NCBI GenBank assembly: GCA_002418005.1 | Contig: DIDF01000018.1 | Coordinates: 1-54,443 of the forward strand | Reading direction: 5' to 3' | Source: Lactobacillaceae bacterium UBA5807 | GTDB lineage: Bacteria; Bacillota; Bacilli; Lactobacillales; Lactobacillaceae | Length of the DNA stretch: 54,443 nt | Shown: in pieces, positions 1 to 8,430 of the stretch | Position numbering within the stretch: position 1 is the first letter of the stretch | How the letters are laid out: every line of letters begins with the position of its first letter | Notes under the pieces: model-generated | Database searches by the model: none | What the model was told of the DNA's origin: nothing | What the model saw: only the letters and a program-made list of their open reading frames with translations | Translations under genes and position numbers: made by a program

Positions 1-101
1 CAGGTGCAAGCACCATCGTTCATCGGCTAAGACGCGTTCGACTTGCATGTATTAGGCACGCCGCCAGCGTTCGTCCTGAGCCAGGATCAAACTCTCATCT
101 T
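1..101 (-). rRNA. 16S rRNA, 5' end (partial)
   Basis: The reverse complement contains the conserved 16S 5' segment AGAGTTTGATCCTGGCTCAG followed by GACGAACGCTGGCGGCGTGC and CTAATACATGCAAGTCGAAC. The gene runs off the left edge, so only about the first 100 bases are present. The mature 5' end is placed about 6 bases upstream of GAGTTTGATC and is approximate. The sequence after GTCGAACGCG is of the lactobacilli type. Confidence 0.97.
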
Positions 102-227
102 AGATGATAAGCTTGTTATAGCTCATGATTATAAATTTATTATTGTTATCACGAATTGACTTCGCAAAAATGCTTTGACTTCAATTAAAAATTGAAGTAC
201 CCTGCACACTTACTTTGTCGAAAATTT

Positions 228-246
228 TGTTCAGTTTTCAAAGGTC
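228..246 (-). promoter_or_regulatory. rRNA leader boxA-like element
   Basis: The minus strand reads ACCTTTGAAAACTGAACAAA here, which resembles the CTTTGAAAACTGAACAAA block common in Firmicutes rRNA leaders and spacers and associated with the antitermination boxA. It lies between promoter P2 and the 16S gene. The rest of the leader (102-313) holds an AATTGAAGT-type 9-bp hairpin near 179-199 and two similar blocks around GGTACTT (195-215 and 279-300); no ORF is supported between 102 and 475. Confidence 0.6.
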
Positions 247-313
247 TACTGAAAGCTGTAAAAAATAACAGGCACTCGAAAGTACCATGCACTTAACTTT
301 TCACAACTATTCA

Positions 314-342
314 ATATTAGCATTACTGAAATTCACTGTCAA
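314..342 (-). promoter_or_regulatory. rRNA operon promoter P2
   Basis: On the minus strand a perfect -35 TTGACA (342-337) is followed after 17 bases by -10 TAATAT (319-314). It sits about 215 bases upstream of the 16S 5' end, the usual place for the gene-proximal rRNA promoter. Confidence 0.85.
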
Positions 343-399
343 TGAAATATTTAAAAAGACAAATATTTAAAAGAACATTTCAGTAAAACCGCACTTACC

Positions 400-428
400 A
401 ATATACAAGAATATAGAAGTTTAGTCAA
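400..428 (-). promoter_or_regulatory. rRNA operon promoter P1
   Basis: The minus strand has -35 TTGACT (428-423), a 17-base spacer, and -10 TATATT (405-400). With P2 it forms the tandem promoter pair typical of Firmicutes rRNA operons. Its -35 directly follows the T-tract of the lysS terminator, so the A/T-rich terminator tail may also act as an UP-like element. Confidence 0.8.
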
Positions 429-429
429 C

Positions 430-457
430 AAAAAAAGACAGTTAAAATAACTGTCTT
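430..457 (-). terminator. Terminator of lysS operon
   Basis: A 10-bp perfect stem (AAGACAGTTA / TAACTGTCTT) with a 3-base loop is followed on the minus strand by a run of T. It closes the long run that ends with lysS and insulates it from the rRNA promoters. Confidence 0.9.
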
Positions 458-475
458 AATTAAAAAGCAAATAAA

Positions 476-1978
476 CTAATCTTTCGAATTATCCTCTGGC
501 CTCATAGTAGGGAATAAAAGAACATCACGAATAGAAGGAGCATCTGTAAGTAACATTACCAAACGATCAATTCCAATACCAAGCCCGCCTGTAGGAGGCA
601 TACCATACTCTAAGGCTTCAACGTAATCTTCATCGATTCCTTCAGCTTCTTCGTTACCTTCCTCACGTTCTTTTACCTGAGCTTCAAAACGTTGACGCTG
701 ATCAATCGGATCATTAAGTTCAGTAAAGGCATTAGCAAATTCGTTGGAAACAATGTAAAGCTCAAAACGATCGGTAAATCTTGGGTCCTTAACATTTTTT
801 CGAGCTAAGGGAGATATTTCAACCGGATGACCATAAATGAAAGTAGGCTGCTCCAACTTTGGCTGAACCAATTCTTCAAAAAAGGCATTAATAATATGCC
901 CGGTCTTCCAATATGGTTCATAATGAATGCCATGTTTATCAGCCAACTTCTTAGCATCTTCGTCACTCATAGGAGTCCAAAAATCAATCCCTGTATACTT
1001 TTTGATTGCATCGACCATATGCATACGCGCAAAGTCTTTATTCAAATCAATAGTATGCCCTTGATATGTGACAACATTGTCTTTAGTAACCGCTTTGGCT
1101 GCAGCTTTAAAAATGCCTTCTGTTTCATCCATAACATCATGAAAATCATAGTATGCAGCATAGGATTCCAACATAGTAAATTCAGGGTTATGACGAGTAT
1201 CCATGCCTTCATTTCTAAAGACTCGCCCAATCTCATAAACCCTTTCCATGCCACCAACAATCAAACGTTTCAAATGTAGTTCAAGAGCAATCCGCAAATA
1301 CAAATCAATGTTCAAAGCATTGTGATGGGTAATAAATGGTCTAGCATTGGCACCACCCGCTTGATTATGAAGAACAGGGGTTTCTACTTCCAAGAAATGT
1401 TCGTCATCTAAAAACCGGCGAACAGCGGAAATGATTTTACTACGCTTTTTAAATCTCTCAAAACTATCTGGATTAGCAATCAAATCCAGATATCTTTGTC
1501 GATATTTTGTTTCCTGGTTTTGTAAACCATGGAACTTATCAGGTAATGGGCGTAAAGCTTTTGACAAGAAAGTCAAAGACTCAACTCTAACTGTCAGTTC
1601 ACCCATATCAGTTTTAATAACTTCGCCAGTAACACCTAAATGGTCTCCCAGGTCTGCACGTTTAAAAATATGATATTGTTCATCGCCAACCATGTCTTTT
1701 CTGACATAAATTTGAATTCTACCGCTACGATCACGCAAATCGGCAAAGCCAACTTTGCCTTTTCCTCTTTTAGATACCATCCGACCAGCAATAGTAACCT
1801 TTTTATCCAAATCCATGAGGTCATCTTTGTCTTGATCACCAAATTCTTGCCGTACTTGGGCAGCTAAATGAGTTCGAACAAAACGATGTCCATAAGGGTC
1901 AATTCCTTCCTCACGAAGTTCATTCATTTTTTGTCGGCGAACCACCAACTGATCATTCATTTCCTTATTCTTGGCCAA
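476..1978 (-). CDS. lysS: Lysine--tRNA ligase, class II
   Basis: Charges tRNA-Lys with lysine in the cytoplasm. The 500-residue length is normal. An N-terminal OB-fold anticodon-binding domain (about 60-140) is followed by the class II catalytic domain, with motif 2 FRNEGMDTRHNPEF near 255-270 and motif 3 GLGIGIDRLVML near 465. The start is TTG at 1978: AGGAGG lies 7 bases upstream (1986-1991) and no better ATG exists nearby. It follows dusB with a 60-base gap and is the last gene of the hpt-ftsH-hslO-dusB-lysS run, ending in a strong terminator. Confidence 0.97.
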   Translation of the reverse strand: MAKNKEMNDQLVVRRQKMNELREEGIDPYGHRFVRTHLAAQVRQEFGDQDKDDLMDLDKKVTIAGRMVSKRGKGKVGFADLRDRSGRIQIYVRKDMVGDEQYHIFKRADLGDHLGVTGEVIKTDMGELTVRVESLTFLSKALRPLPDKFHGLQNQETKYRQRYLDLIANPDSFERFKKRSKIISAVRRFLDDEHFLEVETPVLHNQAGGANARPFITHHNALNIDLYLRIALELHLKRLIVGGMERVYEIGRVFRNEGMDTRHNPEFTMLESYAAYYDFHDVMDETEGIFKAAAKAVTKDNVVTYQGHTIDLNKDFARMHMVDAIKKYTGIDFWTPMSDEDAKKLADKHGIHYEPYWKTGHIINAFFEELVQPKLEQPTFIYGHPVEISPLARKNVKDPRFTDRFELYIVSNEFANAFTELNDPIDQRQRFEAQVKEREEGNEEAEGIDEDYVEALEYGMPPTGGLGIGIDRLVMLLTDAPSIRDVLLFPTMRPEDNSKD

Positions 1979-2038
1979 TGTTAAACCTCCTAATGAATTA
2001 GTAAACTACTAATAATATAACACAACAACCGTATACTA

Positions 2039-3043
2039 TTAGGCAATTCCTCTCTGTTTAGCTTCTCTTTGGGCCTTTTTTTCCAAAAAGTCATCCATAA
2101 TTTTTACCATAGCATCTTCACCATCAGCGTTATTTAATGCAACCTTAGTTCTAGCAGAGTGAGACACACCCTTCAAATAGTATCCAGCTTGGCCTCTAAA
2201 TTCATGAGAGCCAATATAGTCACCCTTCAACGTAACTAAACGATGGAGATGCTCCTTGGCCATCTTGATTTTTTCTTCAGCACTTGGAGTTGGCAAAAAT
2301 TCCCCAGTATCTAAATAATGGTTTACCTGTTTCAAAAACCAAGGATTACCTTCTACGGCACGACCAATCATCACTGCATCTGCACCAACATAATCTAACA
2401 TTTTTTTGGCTTCTTGAGGAGTTCTCACATCGCCATTTCCCATAAACGGAATGGTAAGTTCACTAGCTACTTGCTTTAATATTTCCCAGTTAGCATGACC
2501 CATATACATCTGCTTTCGAGTTCGGCCATGCATAGCTAAAGCACTGGCACCTGCTCTTTGAGCAGCCAAAGCATTCTCGACAGCATAAATGTGGTCTTCG
2601 TCCCAACCAGTTCTCATTTTGACAGTAACCGGTTTTTTTACCGCATCCGTTACGTACGAAACCATCTCATAAACCTTCTTGGGATCCAAAAGCCAACGAG
2701 CACCGGCATCAGTCTTAACAACTTTGTTAACCGGGCAACCCATATTGATATCAATAATGTCGGCAGCCGTATGCTGATCAACAAATTTTGCTGCTTGGAC
2801 TAAAGTTTCTTTCGTCCCACCAAAAATTTGAATACTCATAGGGTGCTCTTTGGGATCAACAAACATCATATCAAGTGTCTTTTGATTCTTATACATAATG
2901 CCGCGGTCAGAAATCATTTCACAAACTACTAGACCAGCACCAAATTCTTTACAAATAATTCTAAACGCGGAGTTGGTGACACCAGCCATTGGTGCTACAA
3001 CAACCTGATTTGGAATTGTTACATTTCCAATTTTCCATTCCAT
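2039..3043 (-). CDS. dusB: tRNA-dihydrouridine synthase DusB
   Basis: FMN- and NADPH-dependent reduction of uridine to dihydrouridine in tRNA D-loops. PMAGVTNSAFR near the N-terminus, the catalytic-Cys motif INMGCPVNKV, MRTGWDE and HGRTRKQMY are all DusB-family signatures on a TIM barrel. The start chosen is the ATG of MEWKIGNV, which matches the family N-terminus and has a GGGG-rich stretch upstream; an ATG 10 codons earlier (3073) has no ribosome-binding site. It sits between hslO and lysS, a conserved lactobacillar order. Confidence 0.93.
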   Translation of the reverse strand: MEWKIGNVTIPNQVVVAPMAGVTNSAFRIICKEFGAGLVVCEMISDRGIMYKNQKTLDMMFVDPKEHPMSIQIFGGTKETLVQAAKFVDQHTAADIIDINMGCPVNKVVKTDAGARWLLDPKKVYEMVSYVTDAVKKPVTVKMRTGWDEDHIYAVENALAAQRAGASALAMHGRTRKQMYMGHANWEILKQVASELTIPFMGNGDVRTPQEAKKMLDYVGADAVMIGRAVEGNPWFLKQVNHYLDTGEFLPTPSAEEKIKMAKEHLHRLVTLKGDYIGSHEFRGQAGYYLKGVSHSARTKVALNNADGEDAMVKIMDDFLEKKAQREAKQRGIA

Positions 3044-3127
3044 TTTTTTCGCCCCGAAATCGAGCTCATTCATCTAAAAAGTAACAGGATTTATATTAGC
3101 ATATTTCCTTTATTTAAGACAACGCAC

Positions 3128-4036
3128 TCAGGCTTTATTACTGTTTTTATGGTCCAACTTTGCCTGATCAATAATAGATTGGAGCTCCAATTCAGAGTAC
3201 TGATACTTCTTTTGACAGAAGTTGCAGACAACCTCCATGCCATGTTGCTCCTTTTGAACGCTTTGCAATTCTTTAATTGGTAAACCTTTTAAATCCTTAG
3301 CAAATTTATCTTTGGAGCAGTTACAATAAAAGAGGACTGGCATCGTTTCCAAAAATTTTACTTTTCCATCCCCAAAAATCAAATTTAAAATATCTTCAGG
3401 AGATTTATTTTTTAATAACAATTCGTGTAATTCTGGCATTTCTTTAAGTTTGCTTTCAAGAGAATTAATTGCCTTATCGGATGCTCCTGGCAAAACCTGA
3501 ACCATATATCCGCCAGCCGCTCCAATAGAATTATCATCATTAACAAACACGGAAACACCCACTGCAGAAGGAATCTGTTCAGACTGAGCCAGATAATAGG
3601 TAAAATCGTCGCCAATTTCTCCAGTTGCTAGTGGAACATCGGAAGTATATGGATCTTCGCCTTTTGAAGCTCTGGTAACTTCTAATACGCCATTATGACC
3701 TACAGCACCACCAACATCAATATGGCCCTTGGCATTCAATGGCAAATGAATATGAGGCTTAGAAATAAATCCCTTAACATTTCCCTGAAAATCGGCATCA
3801 GCAACAATTTGTCCTGCAGGTCCTCCACCACTAATTTTTACAGTAATAGCCGCCCCCGACTTATCAATCGAAGTTGCTAACATTGTTGTCGCAATTAAAG
3901 TTCTTCCTAAAGCGGCTGAAGAAGCACTCCAAGTATCATGATCTTTTTGAGCTACAGAAACCATTTCTTTGGCATTAACGGCATAAGCTCTGAACATTTT
4001 GTCTTCAGAAACTGCCTTTACTAAATAATCTTTCAT
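3128..4036 (-). CDS. hslO: Redox-regulated chaperone Hsp33
   Basis: Holdase chaperone activated when its C-terminal zinc-binding cysteines oxidise. The 302-residue protein has the Hsp33 N-terminal fold, and the zinc site is visible as CNCSKDKF (about 239-246) and VCNFCQKK (about 270-277), that is CxC plus CxxC. The ATG start has GAGGTGA 6-8 bases upstream. It lies just downstream of the ftsH terminator with no room for its own promoter, so expression probably depends on read-through from the stress-controlled ftsH unit. Confidence 0.96.
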   Translation of the reverse strand: MKDYLVKAVSEDKMFRAYAVNAKEMVSVAQKDHDTWSASSAALGRTLIATTMLATSIDKSGAAITVKISGGGPAGQIVADADFQGNVKGFISKPHIHLPLNAKGHIDVGGAVGHNGVLEVTRASKGEDPYTSDVPLATGEIGDDFTYYLAQSEQIPSAVGVSVFVNDDNSIGAAGGYMVQVLPGASDKAINSLESKLKEMPELHELLLKNKSPEDILNLIFGDGKVKFLETMPVLFYCNCSKDKFAKDLKGLPIKELQSVQKEQHGMEVVCNFCQKKYQYSELELQSIIDQAKLDHKNSNKA

Positions 4037-4051
4037 TATTTCACCTCAACG

Positions 4052-4097
4052 AAAACGAGAGTGGAACAAAATATAATTTTGTCTCACCCTCGTCTTT
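4052..4097 (-). terminator. Terminator between ftsH and hslO
   Basis: Long hairpin with ACGAGGGTGAGACAAAAT pairing with ATTTTGTTCCACTCTCGT, G-U pairs included, followed by TTTTC on the minus strand. It starts 11 bases after the ftsH stop and ends just before the hslO ribosome-binding site, so it probably works as a partial terminator. Confidence 0.75.
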
Positions 4098-4107
4098 TTA
4101 ATTCAAC

Positions 4108-6237
4108 TTAATCATCATTTGGATGGTCATTATTATCTTTTGGTTGATCAGATTCTGAACTATTAGGTTCATCTTTCTGATCAGAAGCTTCGTCACTTTG
4201 AGGAGCATCACTTGAAGAATCAGATTTATTGGTATCCTCATCATGATGTTCTTCAATTTCTGCTTGACGCTCAGCTTCTTTTCTTTCCAATTCACGTTTA
4301 GCTTCTTCAAATGTAGCAGCTCGCTCACTTGGAAATTCATTTTTGTCTGGATTTTCAGGCATCTTTCCTGTGTGCCACAAAGAAAGAATTTGTTTCTCGT
4401 CAAGAGTTTCATATTTTAGCAAAGCTTCAGCGATAACCTTATGCTGTTCACGATGCTCTTCAATAATCTTCTTGGCGGTGCGATGACCTTCATCGGTAAT
4501 TCGCCGAATTTCAGAATCAATAGTTGCAGCCGTATCTTGAGAATAAGTTGGCCCATAAGTTTCTTGAGCCGGATTTTCAAGTTGAACATTGCCCAACTTA
4601 TCACTCATCCCATACTGGGTAACCATTGCTCGCGCAATCTGAGTAGCTTGTTCAAAGTCATTAGATGCTCCAGAAGATTCGGAATGGAAAATAATTTCTT
4701 CGGCAGCACGGCCACCCATTAATCCAGCAATTTGTTCCATTGCGTTCTTCTTTGACATTAACTGTTGATCTTCACGAGGAAGCATAATGGCATAGCCACC
4801 AGCCCGGCCTCTAGGGACAATAGTAACTTTATGAACAACTCGCGCATCATTTAAAACCAACCCTACAACGGTATGACCAGCTTCATGATATGCGACCGTC
4901 TCACGCTCTTGCTTAGAAATAACCCGATTACGTTTTGCTGGACCGGCAATGACTCGGTCTTCGGCTTCATCCAAGTCACTCGCATCGATTTCGGTTTTGT
5001 TTCTTCGAGCAGCAAGTAAAGCAGCTTCGTTAAGCAAGTTAGCCAGGTCAGCACCTACAAAACCAGGTGTTTGTCTAGCTAATTCACGAAGATCAACATC
5101 CTTAGCAAACGGTTTGTTCTTGGCATGGACCTTCAAAATAGCTTCACGGCCATTAATATCAGGACGACCAACTAAAATTTTTCGGTCAAAACGTCCTGGA
5201 CGAGTTAAGGCTGGGTCCAAAACATCGGAACGGTTGGTTGCGGCAATAACGATAACACCTTCATTACCTTCAAAACCATCCATTTCAACCAAAAGTTGGT
5301 TCAAAGTCTGTTCACGCTCATCATGGCCACCACCCATACCAGCGCCACGTTTCCTACCTACGGCATCAATTTCATCAATGAATATAATGGCTGGAGCAGC
5401 CTTTTTGGCCTGATCAAAAAGATCACGAACACGGCTGGCACCAACACCAACAAACATTTCAACGAAATCAGAACCGGAAATAGAATAGAATGGGACTCCT
5501 GCTTCACCAGCAACAGCTTTTGCAAGCAAAGTTTTACCAGTACCAGGAGGTCCTTCCAGGAGCACACCATGTGGTATGGTGGCTCCTAATTTGGTAAATT
5601 TCTTTGGATCCTTTAAAAACTCAACAACTTCAACAAGTTCCTGTTTCTCTTCTTCCTCACCAGCAACGTCCGAAAAACGAACCTTGTTAGATTTGCTGTC
5701 AGCAGGCTTGGCTTTGGATTTTCCAAAGTTCATCACCCGTCCATTTCCACCAGCTTGGCCACCGGCCCGGCCCATCATCATATAGAAGAACCAGACAAAT
5801 AGTAACAACGGTAGAACGTAAACAAGAAGGTTAACCCAGAAACCGCTTGATTCCTGCTGTTTAGCGTCCATTTTGACGTTATTATTCTGAGCTAAATCTG
5901 TTATTTGAGCAATTGAGGAGTTGTTTTCAAGAACGGTTGTGGTAAAAGTATTAACACTCTTAGATTGAGTACTATTACCCAAAAGCCCCTGTTGGGTCTG
6001 CCCTTGCTGAGGCGTACGATACGTACCAGTAATCTTGTATACCCCGCCAGAAGGCTGAACAGAAAAGTTTTTAACCTGATCACTCTTCAAGTCTTTAACA
6101 AATTGGCTTGACTGAATAGCCTGCGATTGTGTGTTGGTGCTACTTCCGTTGAAGAAGTAAATCACACCCATAATCAACAAGAATATAACGATGTAAAATA
6201 GACTATTTTTGAAAAGCCCGTTCCTATTCGAGTTCAT
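4108..6237 (-). CDS. ftsH: ATP-dependent membrane zinc metalloprotease FtsH
   Basis: Membrane AAA+ protease for quality control and stress. Segments at about 12-30 and 133-155 span the membrane around an extracytoplasmic domain. Walker A GPPGTGKT is at 229-236, Walker B IIFIDEIDA near 284-292, the second region of homology near 330-355, and the zinc motif HEAGH at 451-455. The C-terminal 70 residues are strongly acidic and low in complexity. The ATG at 6237 is chosen because TCCTCCT (SD AGGAGGA) lies 5 bases upstream; a TTG at 6252 would precede that SD. A CtsR operator lies upstream (6309-6325). Confidence 0.97.
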   Translation of the reverse strand: MNSNRNGLFKNSLFYIVIFLLIMGVIYFFNGSSTNTQSQAIQSSQFVKDLKSDQVKNFSVQPSGGVYKITGTYRTPQQGQTQQGLLGNSTQSKSVNTFTTTVLENNSSIAQITDLAQNNNVKMDAKQQESSGFWVNLLVYVLPLLLFVWFFYMMMGRAGGQAGGNGRVMNFGKSKAKPADSKSNKVRFSDVAGEEEEKQELVEVVEFLKDPKKFTKLGATIPHGVLLEGPPGTGKTLLAKAVAGEAGVPFYSISGSDFVEMFVGVGASRVRDLFDQAKKAAPAIIFIDEIDAVGRKRGAGMGGGHDEREQTLNQLLVEMDGFEGNEGVIVIAATNRSDVLDPALTRPGRFDRKILVGRPDINGREAILKVHAKNKPFAKDVDLRELARQTPGFVGADLANLLNEAALLAARRNKTEIDASDLDEAEDRVIAGPAKRNRVISKQERETVAYHEAGHTVVGLVLNDARVVHKVTIVPRGRAGGYAIMLPREDQQLMSKKNAMEQIAGLMGGRAAEEIIFHSESSGASNDFEQATQIARAMVTQYGMSDKLGNVQLENPAQETYGPTYSQDTAATIDSEIRRITDEGHRTAKKIIEEHREQHKVIAEALLKYETLDEKQILSLWHTGKMPENPDKNEFPSERAATFEEAKRELERKEAERQAEIEEHHDEDTNKSDSSSDAPQSDEASDQKDEPNSSESDQPKDNNDHPNDD

Positions 6238-6269
6238 CAATGTCCTCCTCAAAAATAAAAATATTTTTA

Positions 6270-6298
6270 TTAATACATCACTATATTAATACAGTGAA
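6270..6298 (-). promoter_or_regulatory. Putative ftsH promoter
   Basis: Minus-strand -35 TTCACT, 17-base spacer and -10 TATTAA lie between the CtsR site and the ftsH start. The -35 match is moderate. The spacer includes part of an imperfect 18-bp palindrome (CACTGTATTAATATAGTG). Confidence 0.5.
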
Positions 6299-6308
6299 TA
6301 TTAACACA

Positions 6309-6325
6309 TTTGACTTTATTTGACC
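6309..6325 (-). promoter_or_regulatory. CtsR operator upstream of ftsH
   Basis: The minus strand reads GGTCAAATAAAGTCAAA, a full match to the CtsR tandem heptad (A/G)GTCAAA-NAN-(A/G)GTCAAA. CtsR is the repressor of class III heat-shock genes in Firmicutes. The site lies in the hpt-ftsH gap, just upstream of the likely -35, so ftsH is inferred to be heat and stress inducible even though it lies inside a housekeeping run. Confidence 0.85.
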
Positions 6326-6326
6326 A

Positions 6327-6872
6327 TTAATTATTTTGATAAATTTCAGGTTTTAATACACCAATATACGGAAGGTTTCGATACTTCTCTTCATAATCCA
6401 AACCATACCCAACAACAAACTCATTTGGAACCTGGAATCCAGTAAAATCTGAATGGGTATCAACAACTCTTCCTTCAGGCTTGTCTAAGAGTGTACAAAC
6501 CTTTACCGACTTAGCCCCACGTTTTGTCAGGTTCTCAATTAAAAATTTTAAGGTTCGACCAGTATCAACGATATCTTCCATAATTAGGATATCCCGTCCC
6601 TTAGGATCAGAATTAATATCGGTCACTAAATCAACTTTACCGGATGATTTTGTTGTCCCATGGTAACTGGAAACATCAATAAAATCCATGTCGACATAAG
6701 CATCGACTTGACGAATAACGTCAGTCATAAAAATGACTGCACCTTTTAAAACTCCAACAACTAAAGGACTTTCTTTGCCTTGATAATACTCAGTAATTTC
6801 GTTAGCTAACCTTTTACATGCAACTTCAATATCCTTTTTGCTATATAAAGTTTTGAGTATGTCGTTATTCAT
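6327..6872 (-). CDS. hpt: Hypoxanthine phosphoribosyltransferase
   Basis: Purine salvage: hypoxanthine or guanine plus PRPP gives IMP or GMP. The PRPP-binding loop LIMEDIVDTGRTL (near 100-112) and the C-terminal VGYGLDYEEKYRNLPYIG are diagnostic; about 181 residues is normal. The ATG at 6872 follows AAGGA with 7-base spacing; a GTG one codon upstream is possible. The start overlaps the tilS stop, so the two are probably translationally coupled, as in many Firmicutes. Confidence 0.96.
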   Translation of the reverse strand: MNNDILKTLYSKKDIEVACKRLANEITEYYQGKESPLVVGVLKGAVIFMTDVIRQVDAYVDMDFIDVSSYHGTTKSSGKVDLVTDINSDPKGRDILIMEDIVDTGRTLKFLIENLTKRGAKSVKVCTLLDKPEGRVVDTHSDFTGFQVPNEFVVGYGLDYEEKYRNLPYIGVLKPEIYQNN

Positions 6873-8262
6873 CACTATTTCCTTTTCTTTCTTTTTGGTT
6901 AATCTGAACCAAATAATATTTTTCCCCAGCCAATTTCTTTTGAGCTGTAGAGTTCCATATCCGCAAAACAGAAATTAATTTTCCAGACGAGGCAACTAAT
7001 ACCTTAACCGATTTCCTCTGTGAAACTGGAATTTTTTTATCAATTAATATTCTGGCAACTTTTTTGTGGCCACCATTCTTTAATGTTACTTTGTCTCCTA
7101 ATTTAACCGGCCTAACTAGGAGTGGAAAATCACTATCTTTTAGAACAATTGGAACTTTTGAAACGTGAATTTCAGGAACTTTATCAGCCTCAAAAACTCC
7201 GAAATCAACCACATCATTTAAATGAAATCGTTGATTTAATATTACCATAAAATTGTTATATTTATTAGTTTTTCCAGTAGTTTCTATGTCATCTATACCG
7301 ATGTTTAAACTGCTATATTCTCGCCAAATCACCCAGTTATTTTGCAAATGAATTTGGGCGTGCGGATTATTCCCATTAATAATATTCATAATTTCCTCGA
7401 ACCCATTTTGAGAGATATTATGAATGGCCATTTTTTTCTCGAGAATATAACGGATTAAGGATCTTTGAATATAAGCATTAGTCCTTTTTACAACGCCTAG
7501 GTCAATATGAATTACTTCATGAGAAACTCTTAGTGCCTGATTGACAAGCGGATCCAAAAGACTTTCCAATGCATAATTATTTTCTTGAATCTGTTTACTA
7601 TAATTAAAAACATGACTTAGTAATTCTGAATTTTCTTTTTTTAGCAACGGCAAAACTAAGTGACGAATGCGATTTCGCTGGACATTAAGATCCTTATTAG
7701 TTTCATCTTCATACCACTTTAATTTTTTATTTGTGGCAAACTCACGAATTTGTTGCTTTGAAAAGCCCAACAACGGACGGACCAGTTGGCCGTGATGAAA
7801 TGGCCGCACCTGATAAATTCCAATCAAAGAATCTAGTTGGCCGCCACGAATCAATTTCATTAAAAATGTTTCGGCTAAATCATCACCATGATGAGCAGTC
7901 AAAAGGGTTGTTGAATTATACCTATCCATACATTTTTCAAAAAAGCGGTACCGAAATTTCCTGCCGGCTTCTTCAATTCCATATCTAGGATGGTCTTTTA
8001 CTTGCCAATCCGCAGTCTCTAACGTTAGCGAATGGCTAGTGCAATAATCTTTAATAAACGAAGTTTCCTTTTCACTAGCTTTTCTGAGATGATGATTAAC
8101 ATATGCGACAATAATTTTTGGCCGATTTGATTTAAGATGCTCCAACAGCCACAAAAGCGTCATCGAATCAACACCTGTTGACACTCCAATTACGACTGAG
8201 GAATTTTTATTCCACCAATTATTTTGTTTCACTAACCTATCAAAATCATTTTGTAAATTCAA
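6865..8262 (-). CDS. tilS: tRNA(Ile)-lysidine synthase
   Basis: Converts C34 of tRNA-Ile(CAU) to lysidine so that it reads AUA; essential. The N-terminal PP-loop ATPase motif reads STGVDS instead of the usual SGGxDS, and RNRIRHLVLPLL and a C-terminal substrate-binding domain follow, to about 465 residues. The proposed start is TTG at 8262 (MNLQNDF), with GGTGGG just upstream; the open frame extends 12 codons further to another TTG without a ribosome-binding site. The 3' end overlaps hpt. Confidence 0.93.
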   Translation of the reverse strand: MNLQNDFDRLVKQNNWWNKNSSVVIGVSTGVDSMTLLWLLEHLKSNRPKIIVAYVNHHLRKASEKETSFIKDYCTSHSLTLETADWQVKDHPRYGIEEAGRKFRYRFFEKCMDRYNSTTLLTAHHGDDLAETFLMKLIRGGQLDSLIGIYQVRPFHHGQLVRPLLGFSKQQIREFATNKKLKWYEDETNKDLNVQRNRIRHLVLPLLKKENSELLSHVFNYSKQIQENNYALESLLDPLVNQALRVSHEVIHIDLGVVKRTNAYIQRSLIRYILEKKMAIHNISQNGFEEIMNIINGNNPHAQIHLQNNWVIWREYSSLNIGIDDIETTGKTNKYNNFMVILNQRFHLNDVVDFGVFEADKVPEIHVSKVPIVLKDSDFPLLVRPVKLGDKVTLKNGGHKKVARILIDKKIPVSQRKSVKVLVASSGKLISVLRIWNSTAQKKLAGEKYYLVQINQKERKGNSDE

Positions 8263-8337
8263 ATTACCCACCACGAAATCTATGTAATAATTTTCCAAAA
8301 AGAGTTCCCAACAAAGAAAAAACCAGGATCCTTAATC

Positions 8338-8404
8338 AAAAAATACGGGACACAATCCAACTTCTTTGACTTTTCCAAAGAACGTTAAGTATATTGTGTC
8401 CCGT
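8338..8404 (-). terminator. Terminator downstream of the S1-domain gene
   Basis: A perfect 12-bp outer stem (ACGGGACACAAT / ATTGTGTCCCGT) encloses a second imperfect stem (CTTTG / CAAAG region) and is followed on the minus strand by ATTTTTTG. It separates the S1-domain gene from tilS with only about 75 bases to the tilS start. Confidence 0.85.
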
Positions 8405-8430
8405 CTGTATAAATAGCTGTTAATTAATAA

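Noticed and set aside
827..1279. Plus-strand 150-codon frame opposite lysS
   Set aside because: It overlaps the catalytic domain of lysS entirely and lacks a start signal or similarity.
4949..5413. Plus-strand 154-codon open frame opposite ftsH
   Set aside because: It mirrors the well-conserved AAA+ domain of ftsH on the other strand, has a Ser/Arg/Pro-rich shadow composition and no ribosome-binding site.
6238..6252. TTG at 6252 as ftsH start
   Set aside because: The AGGAGGA ribosome-binding site lies downstream of it and fits the ATG at 6237.
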